NCBI RefSeq assembly: GCF_002005205.3
Contig: NZ_CP019702.2
Span: 186,001 to 250,000 of the forward strand
Source: Rhizobium rhizogenes
GTDB taxonomy: Bacteria; Pseudomonadota; Alphaproteobacteria; Rhizobiales; Rhizobiaceae
Length of the DNA stretch: 64,000 nucleotides
Direction: 5' to 3'
Below the pieces are notes generated by a model. The model had not been told where the DNA came from, made no database searches, and saw only the letters and a list, made by a program, of their open reading frames with translations. The position numbers were made by a program, and so were the translations under genes. Positions 34,313-43,477 of this stretch are shown here, one piece after another. Position 1 is the stretch's first letter, and each line of letters starts with the position of its first letter.

Positions 34313-35202
34313 TGACAACAGAAAAAACAGCCGTCATCAGCATCGGCCGGATCTATTGCGACCTCATTTTCACCGGGCTCGATGAATTGCCTGTGCTCGG
34401 CCGGGAACTGTTTGCCCGCGACATGGAAATTGCTGCCGGCGGCGGCGCCTTCATTGCCGCCGCACATTTTGCCCATATAGGCCGCCCGGTTGCGTTGCTG
34501 GCAAGGCTTGGCACCGATACGTTTTCGCGCGATATCGGTGAGAAAATGGCAAAAAGCGGCGTCGACCTGCAGTTTCTGGAACATGCAACAGATGCCGGAC
34601 CGCAAGTCACGGTGGCGACGGTGGTCGGTCAGGACCGGGCATTTCTGACGCGCCGCGCCGGTGCCGCCCGGCCGTCAACGCTGGATGCCGCCTTTGCGTG
34701 GAGCAAGGCGAGACATCTGCACATCGCCGAATTCGCTACCCTGCACGAGATTCCCGATCTGGTCTCACGCGCCAAGGCGAGCGGATTGTCCGTTTCTCTC
34801 GATCCAAGCTGGGATGCAGCGCTGATCTACGACAAGGGCCTGCTCAGGGCCTGTGCGGGCGTCGACGTGTTTTTGCCCAATCTCGAAGAGGCCGAAGCGA
34901 TCACTGGTCATTCTGACCCGGAAACCGCGATCCGCGCCCTGGCAGAGACGTTTCCCGTCGTGGCCTTGAAAGGCGGCGCGCAGGGCGCGTGGGTTTCCTC
35001 TCAGACGGGGCTGCAGCATGTGGCGGCCCAGAAAGTCCCGGTTATCGATACGACCGGCGCAGGCGATGCCTTTAATGCCGGTTTTCTGGATGCGTGGCTT
35101 CAGGGGCAGGACGAACAGCGATGCCTCAAAGCCGGGGTCGCTGCGGGCAGCCTTGCCGTGCAGGCGGCAGGCGGTGCACCGAGGGTGACCGCCGCCGCTT
35201 GA
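34309..35202 (+). CDS. PfkB-family carbohydrate kinase
   Basis: The start at 34309 overlaps the ATPase stop (ATGATG with TGA inside) and gives 297 aa. The ribokinase-like fold shows AAGGGAFIAAAHFAHIG near the N-terminus and the C-terminal PfkB signature DTTGAGDAFNAGF with the catalytic aspartate. It would phosphorylate the sugar freed by the operon's other enzymes. Sugar unknown. Confidence 0.88.
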   Translation: MMTTEKTAVISIGRIYCDLIFTGLDELPVLGRELFARDMEIAAGGGAFIAAAHFAHIGRPVALLARLGTDTFSRDIGEKMAKSGVDLQFLEHATDAGPQVTVATVVGQDRAFLTRRAGAARPSTLDAAFAWSKARHLHIAEFATLHEIPDLVSRAKASGLSVSLDPSWDAALIYDKGLLRACAGVDVFLPNLEEAEAITGHSDPETAIRALAETFPVVALKGGAQGAWVSSQTGLQHVAAQKVPVIDTTGAGDAFNAGFLDAWLQGQDEQRCLKAGVAAGSLAVQAAGGAPRVTAAA

Positions 35203-35217
35203 GGCATCCCGCCTGTT

Positions 35218-36732
35218 TTACTCGCCACGCGGAAAACGCTGGTTTTCCTCCAGCACGTTGAGGTCCATGTGGTTGCGCATATAGCGCTCCGAGGCTTTCT
35301 GCAGGGGCTGGTAATCCCACGGATAATAGGCGCCGTTGCGCAGCGCCTTGTAGACCACCCAGCGTCGCGCCTGGCTTTCGCGAACGGCGGCGTCGAACAC
35401 CGGCAATTGCCAACGCCGGCCAATCTCGGCGGAAAGCGATGATAGCACATCGCTGAAAGCAGGATCGCCGGCAAGGTTGGTGCGCTCTTCCGGATCGGCC
35501 TCGAGATCATAGAGCAGCGGCGGATCGGCCTCGCAGACCGACAGCTTGTAGCGGCCGTCCCTGATGGCGACGAGCGGTGCGATGGAGCCTTCGGCGGCAT
35601 ATTCCATCGGCACCGGGCCACGCCCGCCGGTCCCGTGAGCCAGCGCCGCCAGATCTTCGCCATCCGTCCAGCGTTTGAGTGACGTAATATCAAGCCCGGC
35701 AAGTCCACACAGCGTCGGCGTGACATCGAGTGTCGAGACAGGGGCATCGATCAAAGCCGGCTGCCAGCCGGGTGCGGCCACCATCAGCGGCACACGGGCG
35801 GACCCCTCGAAGAAACACATCTTGAACCACAGGCCACGCTCGCCCAGCATATCGCCATGGTCTGACAGGAAGAGGATGATCGTGTCCTCCTCCATCCGCG
35901 TCGCCTTCAGGACGTCGAGAATTTCGCCGACCTTTTCGTCGATATAGGAGATATTGGCGAAATAACCGCGTCGTGCCCGGCGTATCTGCTCGCCTGTGAT
36001 CTCGAACGCCCCGTGATCGCAGGCTTCCAGCAGCCGTTTCGAATGCGGGTCGTGTTCATCGAAGGAAAGCGCTTCCGTCTCTGGCTCGAGCGCCGGGCAG
36101 TCTTCATAGAGGTCCCAGAATTTGCGCCGCGCCACATAGGGGTCGTGCGGGTGGGTGAAGCTGACCGTCAGACACCACGGCCGGTCGTCAAGGCGGCGCG
36201 ACAGGTCGTAAAGCTTGCGGGTGGCGTTATAGGCCACCTCGTCGTCATATTCCATCTGGTTGGTGATTTCGGCGACACCCGCGCCAGTCACCGAACCGAG
36301 ATTGTGATACCACCAGTCGATCCGCTCACCCGGCTTGGTATAATCGGGTGTCCAGCCGAAATCGGCGGGATAGATATCCGTCGTCAGGCGCTCTTCGAAG
36401 CCATGCAGCTGGTCCGGGCCGACGAAATGCATCTTTCCTGAGAGGCCTGTGTAATAACCCGCCGCCCGCAGGTGGTGCGCATAGGTCGGAATATCGGAAG
36501 CAAATTCGGCGGCATTGTCGTAAACCCGCGTGCGACTCGGCAATTGCCCGGACATAAAGGAGGCGCGGGCCGGCGCGCAGAGCGGGCTTGCCGTATAGGT
36601 GTTGGCGAAGCGGACGGACCGCTTCGCCAGTGTTTTGAGATGGGGTGCGTGAAGAAAATCGGCCGGGCCGTCGGGAAAAAACGTCCCGTTGAACTGGTCG
36701 GCCATCAGGATCAGGATATTGGGACGCGGCAT
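35218..36732 (-). CDS. betC: choline sulfatase
   Basis: The ATG at 36732 gives 504 aa. The type I sulfatase signature is SPLCAPARASF with C52 as the formylglycine precursor. D12 and Q13 (MADQ) bind the metal, and the C-terminal tail (VVYKALRNGAYYPWDYQPL...) is that of choline sulfatases, which fold as tetramers. The enzyme splits choline-O-sulfate into choline and sulfate in the cytoplasm. It lies 14 bases after a choline-binding protein gene, with a LysR regulator divergent from that gene. No betA, betB or betI is in the window. Confidence 0.93.
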   Translation of the reverse strand: MPRPNILILMADQFNGTFFPDGPADFLHAPHLKTLAKRSVRFANTYTASPLCAPARASFMSGQLPSRTRVYDNAAEFASDIPTYAHHLRAAGYYTGLSGKMHFVGPDQLHGFEERLTTDIYPADFGWTPDYTKPGERIDWWYHNLGSVTGAGVAEITNQMEYDDEVAYNATRKLYDLSRRLDDRPWCLTVSFTHPHDPYVARRKFWDLYEDCPALEPETEALSFDEHDPHSKRLLEACDHGAFEITGEQIRRARRGYFANISYIDEKVGEILDVLKATRMEEDTIILFLSDHGDMLGERGLWFKMCFFEGSARVPLMVAAPGWQPALIDAPVSTLDVTPTLCGLAGLDITSLKRWTDGEDLAALAHGTGGRGPVPMEYAAEGSIAPLVAIRDGRYKLSVCEADPPLLYDLEADPEERTNLAGDPAFSDVLSSLSAEIGRRWQLPVFDAAVRESQARRWVVYKALRNGAYYPWDYQPLQKASERYMRNHMDLNVLEENQRFPRGE

Positions 36733-36746
36733 TTCCACTTTCCGAC

Positions 36747-37700
36747 TTAGAGACCAAGCTTGCCTTTGACGGCGTCCGCACCCGGCTTGCCATCCAGCGT
36801 GGTAACGCCCTGCAGCCAGCCATCCAGCGCCTGCGGATTGGCCTTCAGCCATGCCGCTGCCGCAGCTTTCGAATCCTCGCCGCCGAGAATGGAGCCCATC
36901 AGGGTATTTTCCATGCCGATATCGAATTTGAGGTTCTTGAACAGCGTCGCCGCATTCGGGCATTGCTGCGGCCAGCCGGTGCGGGCGAGCGTATAGACCT
37001 CAGCCCCACCGAAATTCGGACCGAAATAGGCGTCGCCGCCGGAGAGATAGGCAATATCGATCTTCTCGTTCATCGGATGCGGCGCCCAGGCGAGGAAGAC
37101 CACCGCCTTCTTGTCCCTGCCCGCCCGTTCCACCTGCGCCAGCATCGCCTGTTCGCCGGATTCGACGAGCTGCCAGCCCTTCAGGCCGAAATCATCGGCG
37201 TCGATGATCTTCTGAATATTCTGGTTGGCCGGTGCGCCCGGCTCGATGCCGTAAATCTTGCTTTCGAATTCATCTGCATGTTTGGCGAGATCGGCAAAAT
37301 CCTTGACGCCCTTTTCCGCCATATAGGCCGGTACTGCCAATGTGAACTTTGCACCCTCGAGGTTCTTCGTCATCACCTCGGCCGCCTTGGCGGCATTCAG
37401 ATCGTCCACGAAGGATTTCTGCGCCGGCATCCAGTTGCCAAGGAAAACGTCGATCTCGCCGTTTTTCATCGCCTGATAACCGATCGGCACCGACAGTGTC
37501 TTGACGTCAGCCTCATAACCCAAGGCATCCAGCAGCACGGAGGCAACGCCATTGGTGGCGGTGATGTCGGTCCAGCCTGGATCGCTGAGGCGGATCGTCT
37601 TGCAGGCCGCATCATCGGCCGCCTGAAGCGGGGTGGAGAAGGCCGCCACGGACAGAAAAAGACCGGCGGCGATGCGATGCAGATGAGAAATGGTTTTCAT
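36747..37700 (-). CDS. choX: periplasmic choline-binding protein
   Basis: The ATG at 37700 follows GGGGAGCC and gives 317 aa with signal peptide ...FLSVAAFSTPLQA. Family motifs include LSDPGWTDITATN, FLGNWMPAQKSF, PAYMAEKGV and LAWAPHPMN, which hold the aromatic cage (Trp, Trp, Tyr, Trp) and aspartate known from S. meliloti ChoX. The gene is followed by betC rather than by choW/choV permease and ATPase genes, so it either uses a transporter encoded elsewhere or serves choline-O-sulfate uptake. Confidence 0.9.
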   Translation of the reverse strand: MKTISHLHRIAAGLFLSVAAFSTPLQAADDAACKTIRLSDPGWTDITATNGVASVLLDALGYEADVKTLSVPIGYQAMKNGEIDVFLGNWMPAQKSFVDDLNAAKAAEVMTKNLEGAKFTLAVPAYMAEKGVKDFADLAKHADEFESKIYGIEPGAPANQNIQKIIDADDFGLKGWQLVESGEQAMLAQVERAGRDKKAVVFLAWAPHPMNEKIDIAYLSGGDAYFGPNFGGAEVYTLARTGWPQQCPNAATLFKNLKFDIGMENTLMGSILGGEDSKAAAAAWLKANPQALDGWLQGVTTLDGKPGADAVKGKLGL

Positions 37701-37794
37701 TGCGGCTCCCCTTTTATCAATCCAGTTTATTGAACACCACGTTGCTTTTGCCTGTGAAGCGGGTATTTTTCGATAGTTGATATAAGGAATTTTA

Positions 37795-38691
37795 ATGTCA
37801 GACCGGCCGCTTGATCTGGGATGGATGCGCATTTTCACCGAGGTTGCCCGCCGCGGCAGCCTGACGGCGGCGGCTGCATCCCTGCGGCTGACCCAGCCGG
37901 CCGTTAGCTATCAGATTCGCCGGCTGGAGGAGGAACTCCGCGTAGCGCTCGTGCAGCGCAGACATCGCGGCATCGAACTGACGACGGAGGGGCAGAGGCT
38001 GTTCGAGATCGTCTCACGCAATGTCGACGCCATCGACCTTCTCGCTCAGCAGCTTCGCCGGACGGAGGAACGGCAGACCATCCGTCTGCACACGGATTAC
38101 GCCTTCTCGTCCCTGTGGCTCATCCCGCGCATGCACGGCTTTCGCGCGCTCAACCCCGACATCAACATCCAGATCGTCGCCACGCAGGACCCACTCGGCC
38201 AAGGCAAACACGACAGCGACGTGATGGTGATTTTCGGCACGCGGCAGGAGGCGGGCGAAGGAGCGGTATTGCTGCTTTCGGAAAAGGTCACGCCGGTCTG
38301 CTCGCCGGCGCTCCTGGCGGAAACGCCGGCACCGGCGGGCGTCGCTGATTTTTCACGCCATAAACTCATCCACCTCGAAAACACGTCACAGGCGCACTGG
38401 TTCGACTGGGCTGCCTATTTCAAGCATTTTGGCGTGCATCGCGGTGCCGAGCATGATGGCGGCGATATCAGCTTCAACAATTACACCATGGTGGTGCAGG
38501 CAACCATCGGCGAACAGGGTTTCGCGCTCGGCTGGGCCGGGCTGGTCGATCCGTTGCTCGAGGCCGGCGTGCTGGTGACGGCAGGCCCGAGCCTTGATGC
38601 ACCGGGACGCGGCTACTGGCTGATGCGACCGAAAAGCAGCGACAGTGCGGTGAGAAAACTCACCGGCTGGCTGATCGACGAGCGACGATGA
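37795..38691 (+). CDS. LysR-family regulator of choline-sulfate use
   Basis: The 298-aa protein has an N-terminal LysR helix-turn-helix (RRGSLTAAAASLRLTQPAVSYQIRRLEEEL) and a GcvA-like effector domain. It is divergent from choX-betC across 94 bases. LysR proteins at this position form a recognised choline-sulfate utilisation regulator family. It probably activates choX-betC in response to choline or choline sulfate. Confidence 0.87.
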   Translation: MSDRPLDLGWMRIFTEVARRGSLTAAAASLRLTQPAVSYQIRRLEEELRVALVQRRHRGIELTTEGQRLFEIVSRNVDAIDLLAQQLRRTEERQTIRLHTDYAFSSLWLIPRMHGFRALNPDINIQIVATQDPLGQGKHDSDVMVIFGTRQEAGEGAVLLLSEKVTPVCSPALLAETPAPAGVADFSRHKLIHLENTSQAHWFDWAAYFKHFGVHRGAEHDGGDISFNNYTMVVQATIGEQGFALGWAGLVDPLLEAGVLVTAGPSLDAPGRGYWLMRPKSSDSAVRKLTGWLIDERR

Positions 38692-38721
38692 CGCCGCCCG
38701 CCAGCCTGTACCGTTTGCGGT

Positions 38722-40173
38722 TCAGATGGGATAGTGCAGCGGCCCATCCTGCAGCGTGACCCAGCGTAGCTCGGTGAATTCCGCAATGCCCGCCGTGCCG
38801 CCAAAACGGCCGTATCCGGAGGCCTTGACGCCGCCGAAAGGCATCTGCGCCTCATCGTGAACAGTCGGGCCGTTGATGTGGCATATGCCGCTTTCGATGC
38901 GGGCGGCAATGGCAAGCGCCCGTGCCTGATCCCTGCCGAAAATCGCAGCGGAAAGACCGAACTCGGTTTCGTTGGCGATGCTCACCGCCTCATCGATGCT
39001 GCCGGCCCTGATGATGGAGACGACGGGACCGAAGCTTTCCTCGGCGTAAAGCCGCATGGCCGGCGTGACGCCATCGACGGCGATCGCATCCACCATCGTG
39101 CCATTGCCGCCGCCGCCCGCGACCAGCCGCGCGCCCTTGGAAACGGCGTCATCCACCAGCGCCCGGATGCGCGATGTCGCTTCGGCGCTGACCAGCGAGC
39201 CAAGCGGTGTTTTGCCCTCACGCGGATCGCCGGCCGTGAGGCTCGAAGCCTTTTTGGCGAAGGCCTCGACAAATCTATCGGCAACGCTGTCGAGCACGAT
39301 GATGCGCTCCGTCGACATGCAGATCTGGCCCTGGTTCATATAGGCGCCGAAAGCGGCAGCCGCGACAGCCGCATCGATATCGGCATCGTCAAGCACGATG
39401 AACGGCGCCTTGCCGCCAAGCTCCAGCAAAGCGGGTTTCAGGTAACGGCCGGCCGTTTCGGCAATCACCCGGCCGACGCGGGTCGAGCCGGTGAAATTCA
39501 CGCGTCTGACGGCGGGATGCGCGATCAGCGTATCGACGATCTTAGCCGCATCTTCCGGCGCATTGGAGACGGCGTTGAGCACGCCCTTGGGCAGACCGGC
39601 GGAAGCGATCGCCTCGATGATCAGCGCATGGGTGCGCGGGCAAAGTTCCGAGGTCTTCATGACAACCGTATTGCCGCAGGCAAGCGGCGTGGCGATGGAG
39701 CGGACGCCGAGAATAACCGGCGCATTCCACGGCGCCATGGACAGGACAACACCTGCCGGCTGACGCAATGCCATTGCCATGGTTCCCGGACGGTTGGAGG
39801 GGATGATCTCGCCCTTGATCTGGGTCGTCAGGCTTGCCGCCTCCACCAGCATGTCGCTCGCCAGTTTGACGTTGAACCCGGCCCAGGCATCGGTTGCGCC
39901 AATTTCTTCCTTCATCGCCTGGGTGATGTCAGGCCCGGCGGCGAGGAGCGCCTGCGCGGCGGCCAGAAGCAGGCGGCGGCGTTCACCGGGCGGGGTTGCC
40001 GACCAGACGGGAAAGGCCGCGGCCGCGGCATCGGCCGCACGGGTGGCGTCCTCCACCGTTGCCGCCGCGGCACTGGTCGCCACATCGCCGGTAATGGGGT
40101 TGCTGCGTTCGAAACGCTTGCCGCTTACGGCCGGGCAATGATCGCCGCCGATGAAAAGATTGACAGTCTGCAT
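38722..40173 (-). CDS. NAD(P)-dependent aldehyde dehydrogenase, salicylaldehyde/vanillin type
   Basis: The ATG at 40173 follows AGGAGA by seven bases and gives 483 aa. The catalytic glutamate lies in LELGGKAP and the cysteine in NQGQICMSTERI. The latter wording is that of aromatic aldehyde dehydrogenases (vanillin, benzaldehyde, salicylaldehyde). The gene ends an operon with a Liv-type importer, so the imported ligand or a derivative of it is probably oxidised to an acid. Exact substrate unknown. Confidence 0.85.
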   Translation of the reverse strand: MQTVNLFIGGDHCPAVSGKRFERSNPITGDVATSAAAATVEDATRAADAAAAAFPVWSATPPGERRRLLLAAAQALLAAGPDITQAMKEEIGATDAWAGFNVKLASDMLVEAASLTTQIKGEIIPSNRPGTMAMALRQPAGVVLSMAPWNAPVILGVRSIATPLACGNTVVMKTSELCPRTHALIIEAIASAGLPKGVLNAVSNAPEDAAKIVDTLIAHPAVRRVNFTGSTRVGRVIAETAGRYLKPALLELGGKAPFIVLDDADIDAAVAAAAFGAYMNQGQICMSTERIIVLDSVADRFVEAFAKKASSLTAGDPREGKTPLGSLVSAEATSRIRALVDDAVSKGARLVAGGGGNGTMVDAIAVDGVTPAMRLYAEESFGPVVSIIRAGSIDEAVSIANETEFGLSAAIFGRDQARALAIAARIESGICHINGPTVHDEAQMPFGGVKASGYGRFGGTAGIAEFTELRWVTLQDGPLHYPI

Positions 40174-40189
40174 GGTCTTTCTCCTGAGT

Positions 40190-40912
40190 TCAGACAATGG
40201 CGGCGGTGGTGCCGCCGAGAAACGCCCGTTGCACGGCGGGATCGGCGGACAGGGCCTCAGCCGTGCCTGCCCCGACGATCCGTCCTGCTTCCAGCAAATA
40301 ACCGCGATCGGCAAGCGCAAGGCTTTCGCGCACATTCTGCTCCACAAGCAGAATGGAAAGGCCGCTCTTCTTGATCTCCGCCAGGGCGGCAAAAAGTTCC
40401 TGCGTGACGATGGGCGCAAGGCCAAGGCTCGGCTCGTCCAGCAGCAGATAATCCGGCGCCGACATCAAAGCCCGCCCGATGGCGACCATCTGCTGTTCGC
40501 CGCCGGACATGGTGCTGGCAAGCTGCTGCCGCCGCTCCGCAAGGCGGGGAAACAGTGCGAAAATATGCTCTCGTGTCGCCTTTTCCGCCGAACGGGCATG
40601 GCGGGGATTGGCCCCGAGACGGAGATTGTCCTCCACCGTCAGCGCCGCGAAAATTCCGCGCCCCTCCGGCACCAGCGCCACGCCCCGCTCCACGATCTGA
40701 TGGGCGGGAACAGCGGCAAGCGACGAACCGTTGACGCGCACGTCTCCGGAGGCCGGAGCCACCATGCCGCCGACCGCTTTCAGCAGTGATGACTTGCCGG
40801 CGCCATTGGCACCGAGCAGCACCACCGTTTCGCCCTTGGCGACATTGAGCGATATGCCGTCAACCGCCAGATGTTTGCCGTAACGGATTGTCAGTGCGTC
40901 TATTTCAAGCAT
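40190..40912 (-). CDS. branched-chain-type ABC transporter ATP-binding protein (LivF)
   Basis: The 240-aa ATPase has GANGAGKSS, MSGGEQQMVAIGRAL and LLLDEPSLGLAP, the LivF wording. Its start overlaps the LivG-type stop by eight bases. Partner of the ATPase at 40905-41633. Confidence 0.92.
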   Translation of the reverse strand: MLEIDALTIRYGKHLAVDGISLNVAKGETVVLLGANGAGKSSLLKAVGGMVAPASGDVRVNGSSLAAVPAHQIVERGVALVPEGRGIFAALTVEDNLRLGANPRHARSAEKATREHIFALFPRLAERRQQLASTMSGGEQQMVAIGRALMSAPDYLLLDEPSLGLAPIVTQELFAALAEIKKSGLSILLVEQNVRESLALADRGYLLEAGRIVGAGTAEALSADPAVQRAFLGGTTAAIV

Positions 40913-41633
40913 GTGCCGCTCCCAGATAGGCGGAAATGACCTGCGGATCATCAAGCACCAAGGCCGTCGGCCCATCGGCGATCTTGCGACCGGCCGCCAT
41001 GACCACGGATCGCGGGCAGAGCGCGCGCACGGCGGCCATGATATGTTCCACCAGCAGGATCGTCGTACCCTGCGATGCCAGCCGCCGGATCAACGCTATT
41101 CCTTCCTGCAGCTCCGTGGGGTTGAGGCCCGCAAGCCATTCGTCGAGAAGCAGAAGCTTCGGTTCGCCCGCCAGCGCACGCGCCAGTTCAAGGCGTTTCT
41201 GGTCGATGTAGGTGAGATCGCCGGCCGGCATGGTTTCCCGCCCGGCAAGGCCTATTCTTTCGAGGCAGGCCCGCGCGACCTTCTCCGCCTCAAGACGGGA
41301 CAGGCGTCGCGGCCCGAACATGGCCGATACGGCAACGTTTTCAAGCAGGGAAAGCGACGGCAAAAGCCGCACCAGCTGGAAGGTGCGTGCCACGCCGGCG
41401 CGCGCAATCACATCCGGCCGCTTGCCGGCAATCTCCTGCCCTTCGAGCCGGATCGACCCTTCGGTGGGCTTCAGCGCCCCGGAAATCAGGTTCATCAGCG
41501 TCGTCTTGCCGGAGCCGTTCGGCCCGAGCAGCCCGACGACCTCGCCGGCCTCGATGGTGAGGCCAAGGCCATCCACCGCCTTCAGCCCGCCGAAGGTCTT
41601 GCGGATATCGGTGATTTCGAGAACGGCGCTCAT
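40905..41633 (-). CDS. branched-chain-type ABC transporter ATP-binding protein (LivG)
   Basis: The 242-aa ATPase has GPNGSGKTT, ARTFQLVRLLPSLS and LLLDEWLAGLNP. The signature region LTYIDQKRLELARAL departs from the usual LSYGQQRRLEIARAL. The start overlaps the LivM-type stop (ATGA). Part of the same importer. Confidence 0.9.
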   Translation of the reverse strand: MSAVLEITDIRKTFGGLKAVDGLGLTIEAGEVVGLLGPNGSGKTTLMNLISGALKPTEGSIRLEGQEIAGKRPDVIARAGVARTFQLVRLLPSLSLLENVAVSAMFGPRRLSRLEAEKVARACLERIGLAGRETMPAGDLTYIDQKRLELARALAGEPKLLLLDEWLAGLNPTELQEGIALIRRLASQGTTILLVEHIMAAVRALCPRSVVMAAGRKIADGPTALVLDDPQVISAYLGAAHA

Positions 41634-42538
41634 GCGGCTTTCTCCTTTTTGCGCAACTTCTCCAGTGCCGCCAGCACGCCATCCGGAAGAACAAAGACGA
41701 TGAGGATGAAGAGAGCGCCGAGAATGATGGAGAAATGGTTGGGGAAGTTGGCGCCCAGCCACTCGAACAGCAGGAACAGCGGCACCGCACCGAGAATGGG
41801 TCCCCAGCGGCGTGTGGCTCCGCCGAGCAACGCCATGATGACGGTGAGGAACGATACCTGCGGATTAAAGACGATGGCCGGCTCGATATAGACCCAGCGC
41901 GGGGCTTGAATGGCGCCGACCAGCGTGATGATCGTGGCCGAAAGCACGAAGAGCGTCAGCTTGGTGCGGGCAAGATTAATGCCCGCATGGGCGGCCACGA
42001 CCTCGTCGTCACCGATTGCCTTCAATGCCAGTCCGAGCTTGCTGCGATCGATCAGGATCGCCAGCAGGAGGGTGATGACAGCCAGCGCCAGCAATTGCCA
42101 GAGCACATGCTGCGGCTCCAGCGGCAGGAAGATGTAACGCCCGAGCGTGCCGGTCACGTTCACCTCGTACCAGGTGATGAGCTGGCGGATGAGCTCGGCA
42201 AGGCCAAAGGAAAAGATCACGAAATAAATGCCGGCGACGCGCAGTGTGGAAAGCCCGACGACAAGCGCCAGCGCCGCGCCGACAAGGGCCGCGCACAGGA
42301 GCACGACCGGCCATGGCAGAACCTCGCTCAGCACCGCGACCGTATAGGCCCCGACACCGAAGAAAGCGACGGTGGCGAGCGAGATATAGCGGGTCGGGCC
42401 GGAAAACATCGCCCAGGCGGAGGCGAGCGTCGCATAACCGAGAAGGCCGATGATGACGCCGACGCCATAGGCATCGAAAAAAAAGGGGGAAAGCGCCAGC
42501 AGTGCAGCTGCGGCAAGGCCGATGAGAAGCGGGATCAT
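41630..42538 (-). CDS. branched-chain-type ABC transporter permease (LivM)
   Basis: This 302-aa membrane protein has about ten hydrophobic segments. It includes LivM hallmarks such as LRVAGIYFVIFSFGLAELI and the loop GLALKAIGDDEVVAAHAGIN. It overlaps both neighbours by four bases. Confidence 0.92.
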   Translation of the reverse strand: MIPLLIGLAAAALLALSPFFFDAYGVGVIIGLLGYATLASAWAMFSGPTRYISLATVAFFGVGAYTVAVLSEVLPWPVVLLCAALVGAALALVVGLSTLRVAGIYFVIFSFGLAELIRQLITWYEVNVTGTLGRYIFLPLEPQHVLWQLLALAVITLLLAILIDRSKLGLALKAIGDDEVVAAHAGINLARTKLTLFVLSATIITLVGAIQAPRWVYIEPAIVFNPQVSFLTVIMALLGGATRRWGPILGAVPLFLLFEWLGANFPNHFSIILGALFILIVFVLPDGVLAALEKLRKKEKAA

Positions 42539-43431
42539 TTGCCCCTCCTTGCGAAAATGCCTTCCGGACGCCAGAGCAGCACCACGAGGAAAAGCAGATA
42601 AGTGGCGGCAAGCGTGAGGCCGGGATCGACATAAACGAGCACGAAGGTTTCCACGAGGCCGAGCAGCAGGCCGGCCACCAGCGCACCAAGCAGATTGCCG
42701 ACACCGCCCATGATGACAACGACAAGCGCCTTCATGGTGAAGACCACGCCATAGGAGGCGGAAAAGGTCTGGTACATCGAAATCATCACCCCACCTGCCA
42801 CGGCGAGTGCGCCGCCAAGGGCAAAGCCGATCGAGGCCACACGGTTCACATCAATGCCAACCAGCGGCGCGGATTTGGGCGTAAGCGCCACCGCCCGCAG
42901 GTTGAGACCCCAGCGGCTGTGGGTGAGCGCCAGATAAAGCCCGCCACCGATCGCGACCGACAGGCCGAAGGACAAGAGCCGGTTCAGCGCCACGGTTGTG
43001 CCGAAGATATCGACGCCTTCGGCAAGATAGGAATAGGAATGGTAGTTGCCGCCAAACGCCACGAGCATGATGCCCTGGATAACGAAGAGCAGCCCGAAGG
43101 TCGCCAGAATGGAATCGACTTCCAGACGGCCGGAGCCCCCCGAACGGCGCACCAGCGGCCGCATCATGACCCGATAGATCGCGAAAGACAGGCCGTAACC
43201 GAGCGGCACGATGATGAACAGCGACCAGAGCGGCGACAGGCCATAGCTGGAAAACAGCACGAAGGCGATGAAGGCAGCCGCAATCAGCACTTCGCCATAA
43301 GCAAGGTTCATGATGCGGGCGATGCCATATTGCAGCGAAAGTCCAAGCGCGATCAGCGCATAGGTCCCTCCCAGCATCAAGCCGAAGATGAGGGTGGATA
43401 AAAACAAGGGAATGTCTCCAGTCTGGAACAT
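42535..43431 (-). CDS. branched-chain-type ABC transporter permease (LivH)
   Basis: Starting at 43431 the protein is 298 aa, with LivH segments GGTYALIALGLSLQYGIARIMNLAYGE and the loop GLNLRAVALTPKSAPLVGID. The ribosome site is weak and lies beside a strong hairpin (43443-43471), so expression may be held below that of the binding protein. Confidence 0.9.
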   Translation of the reverse strand: MFQTGDIPLFLSTLIFGLMLGGTYALIALGLSLQYGIARIMNLAYGEVLIAAAFIAFVLFSSYGLSPLWSLFIIVPLGYGLSFAIYRVMMRPLVRRSGGSGRLEVDSILATFGLLFVIQGIMLVAFGGNYHSYSYLAEGVDIFGTTVALNRLLSFGLSVAIGGGLYLALTHSRWGLNLRAVALTPKSAPLVGIDVNRVASIGFALGGALAVAGGVMISMYQTFSASYGVVFTMKALVVVIMGGVGNLLGALVAGLLLGLVETFVLVYVDPGLTLAATYLLFLVVLLWRPEGIFARRGK

Positions 43432-43442
43432 GGCCGAAGCCT

Positions 43443-43471
43443 GCCGGCCGGGGTTCACGGCCCCGGCCGGC
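43443..43471 (-). other. strong intra-operon GC hairpin before the LivH gene
   Basis: The perfect 11-bp arms GCCGGCCGGGG and CCCCGGCCGGC surround a 7-base loop. There is no T-run. It begins 12 bases before the LivH start and follows the binding-protein stop by only seven bases. It probably protects the binding-protein mRNA end and limits LivH translation. Confidence 0.6.
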
Positions 43472-43477
43472 AAAGGC

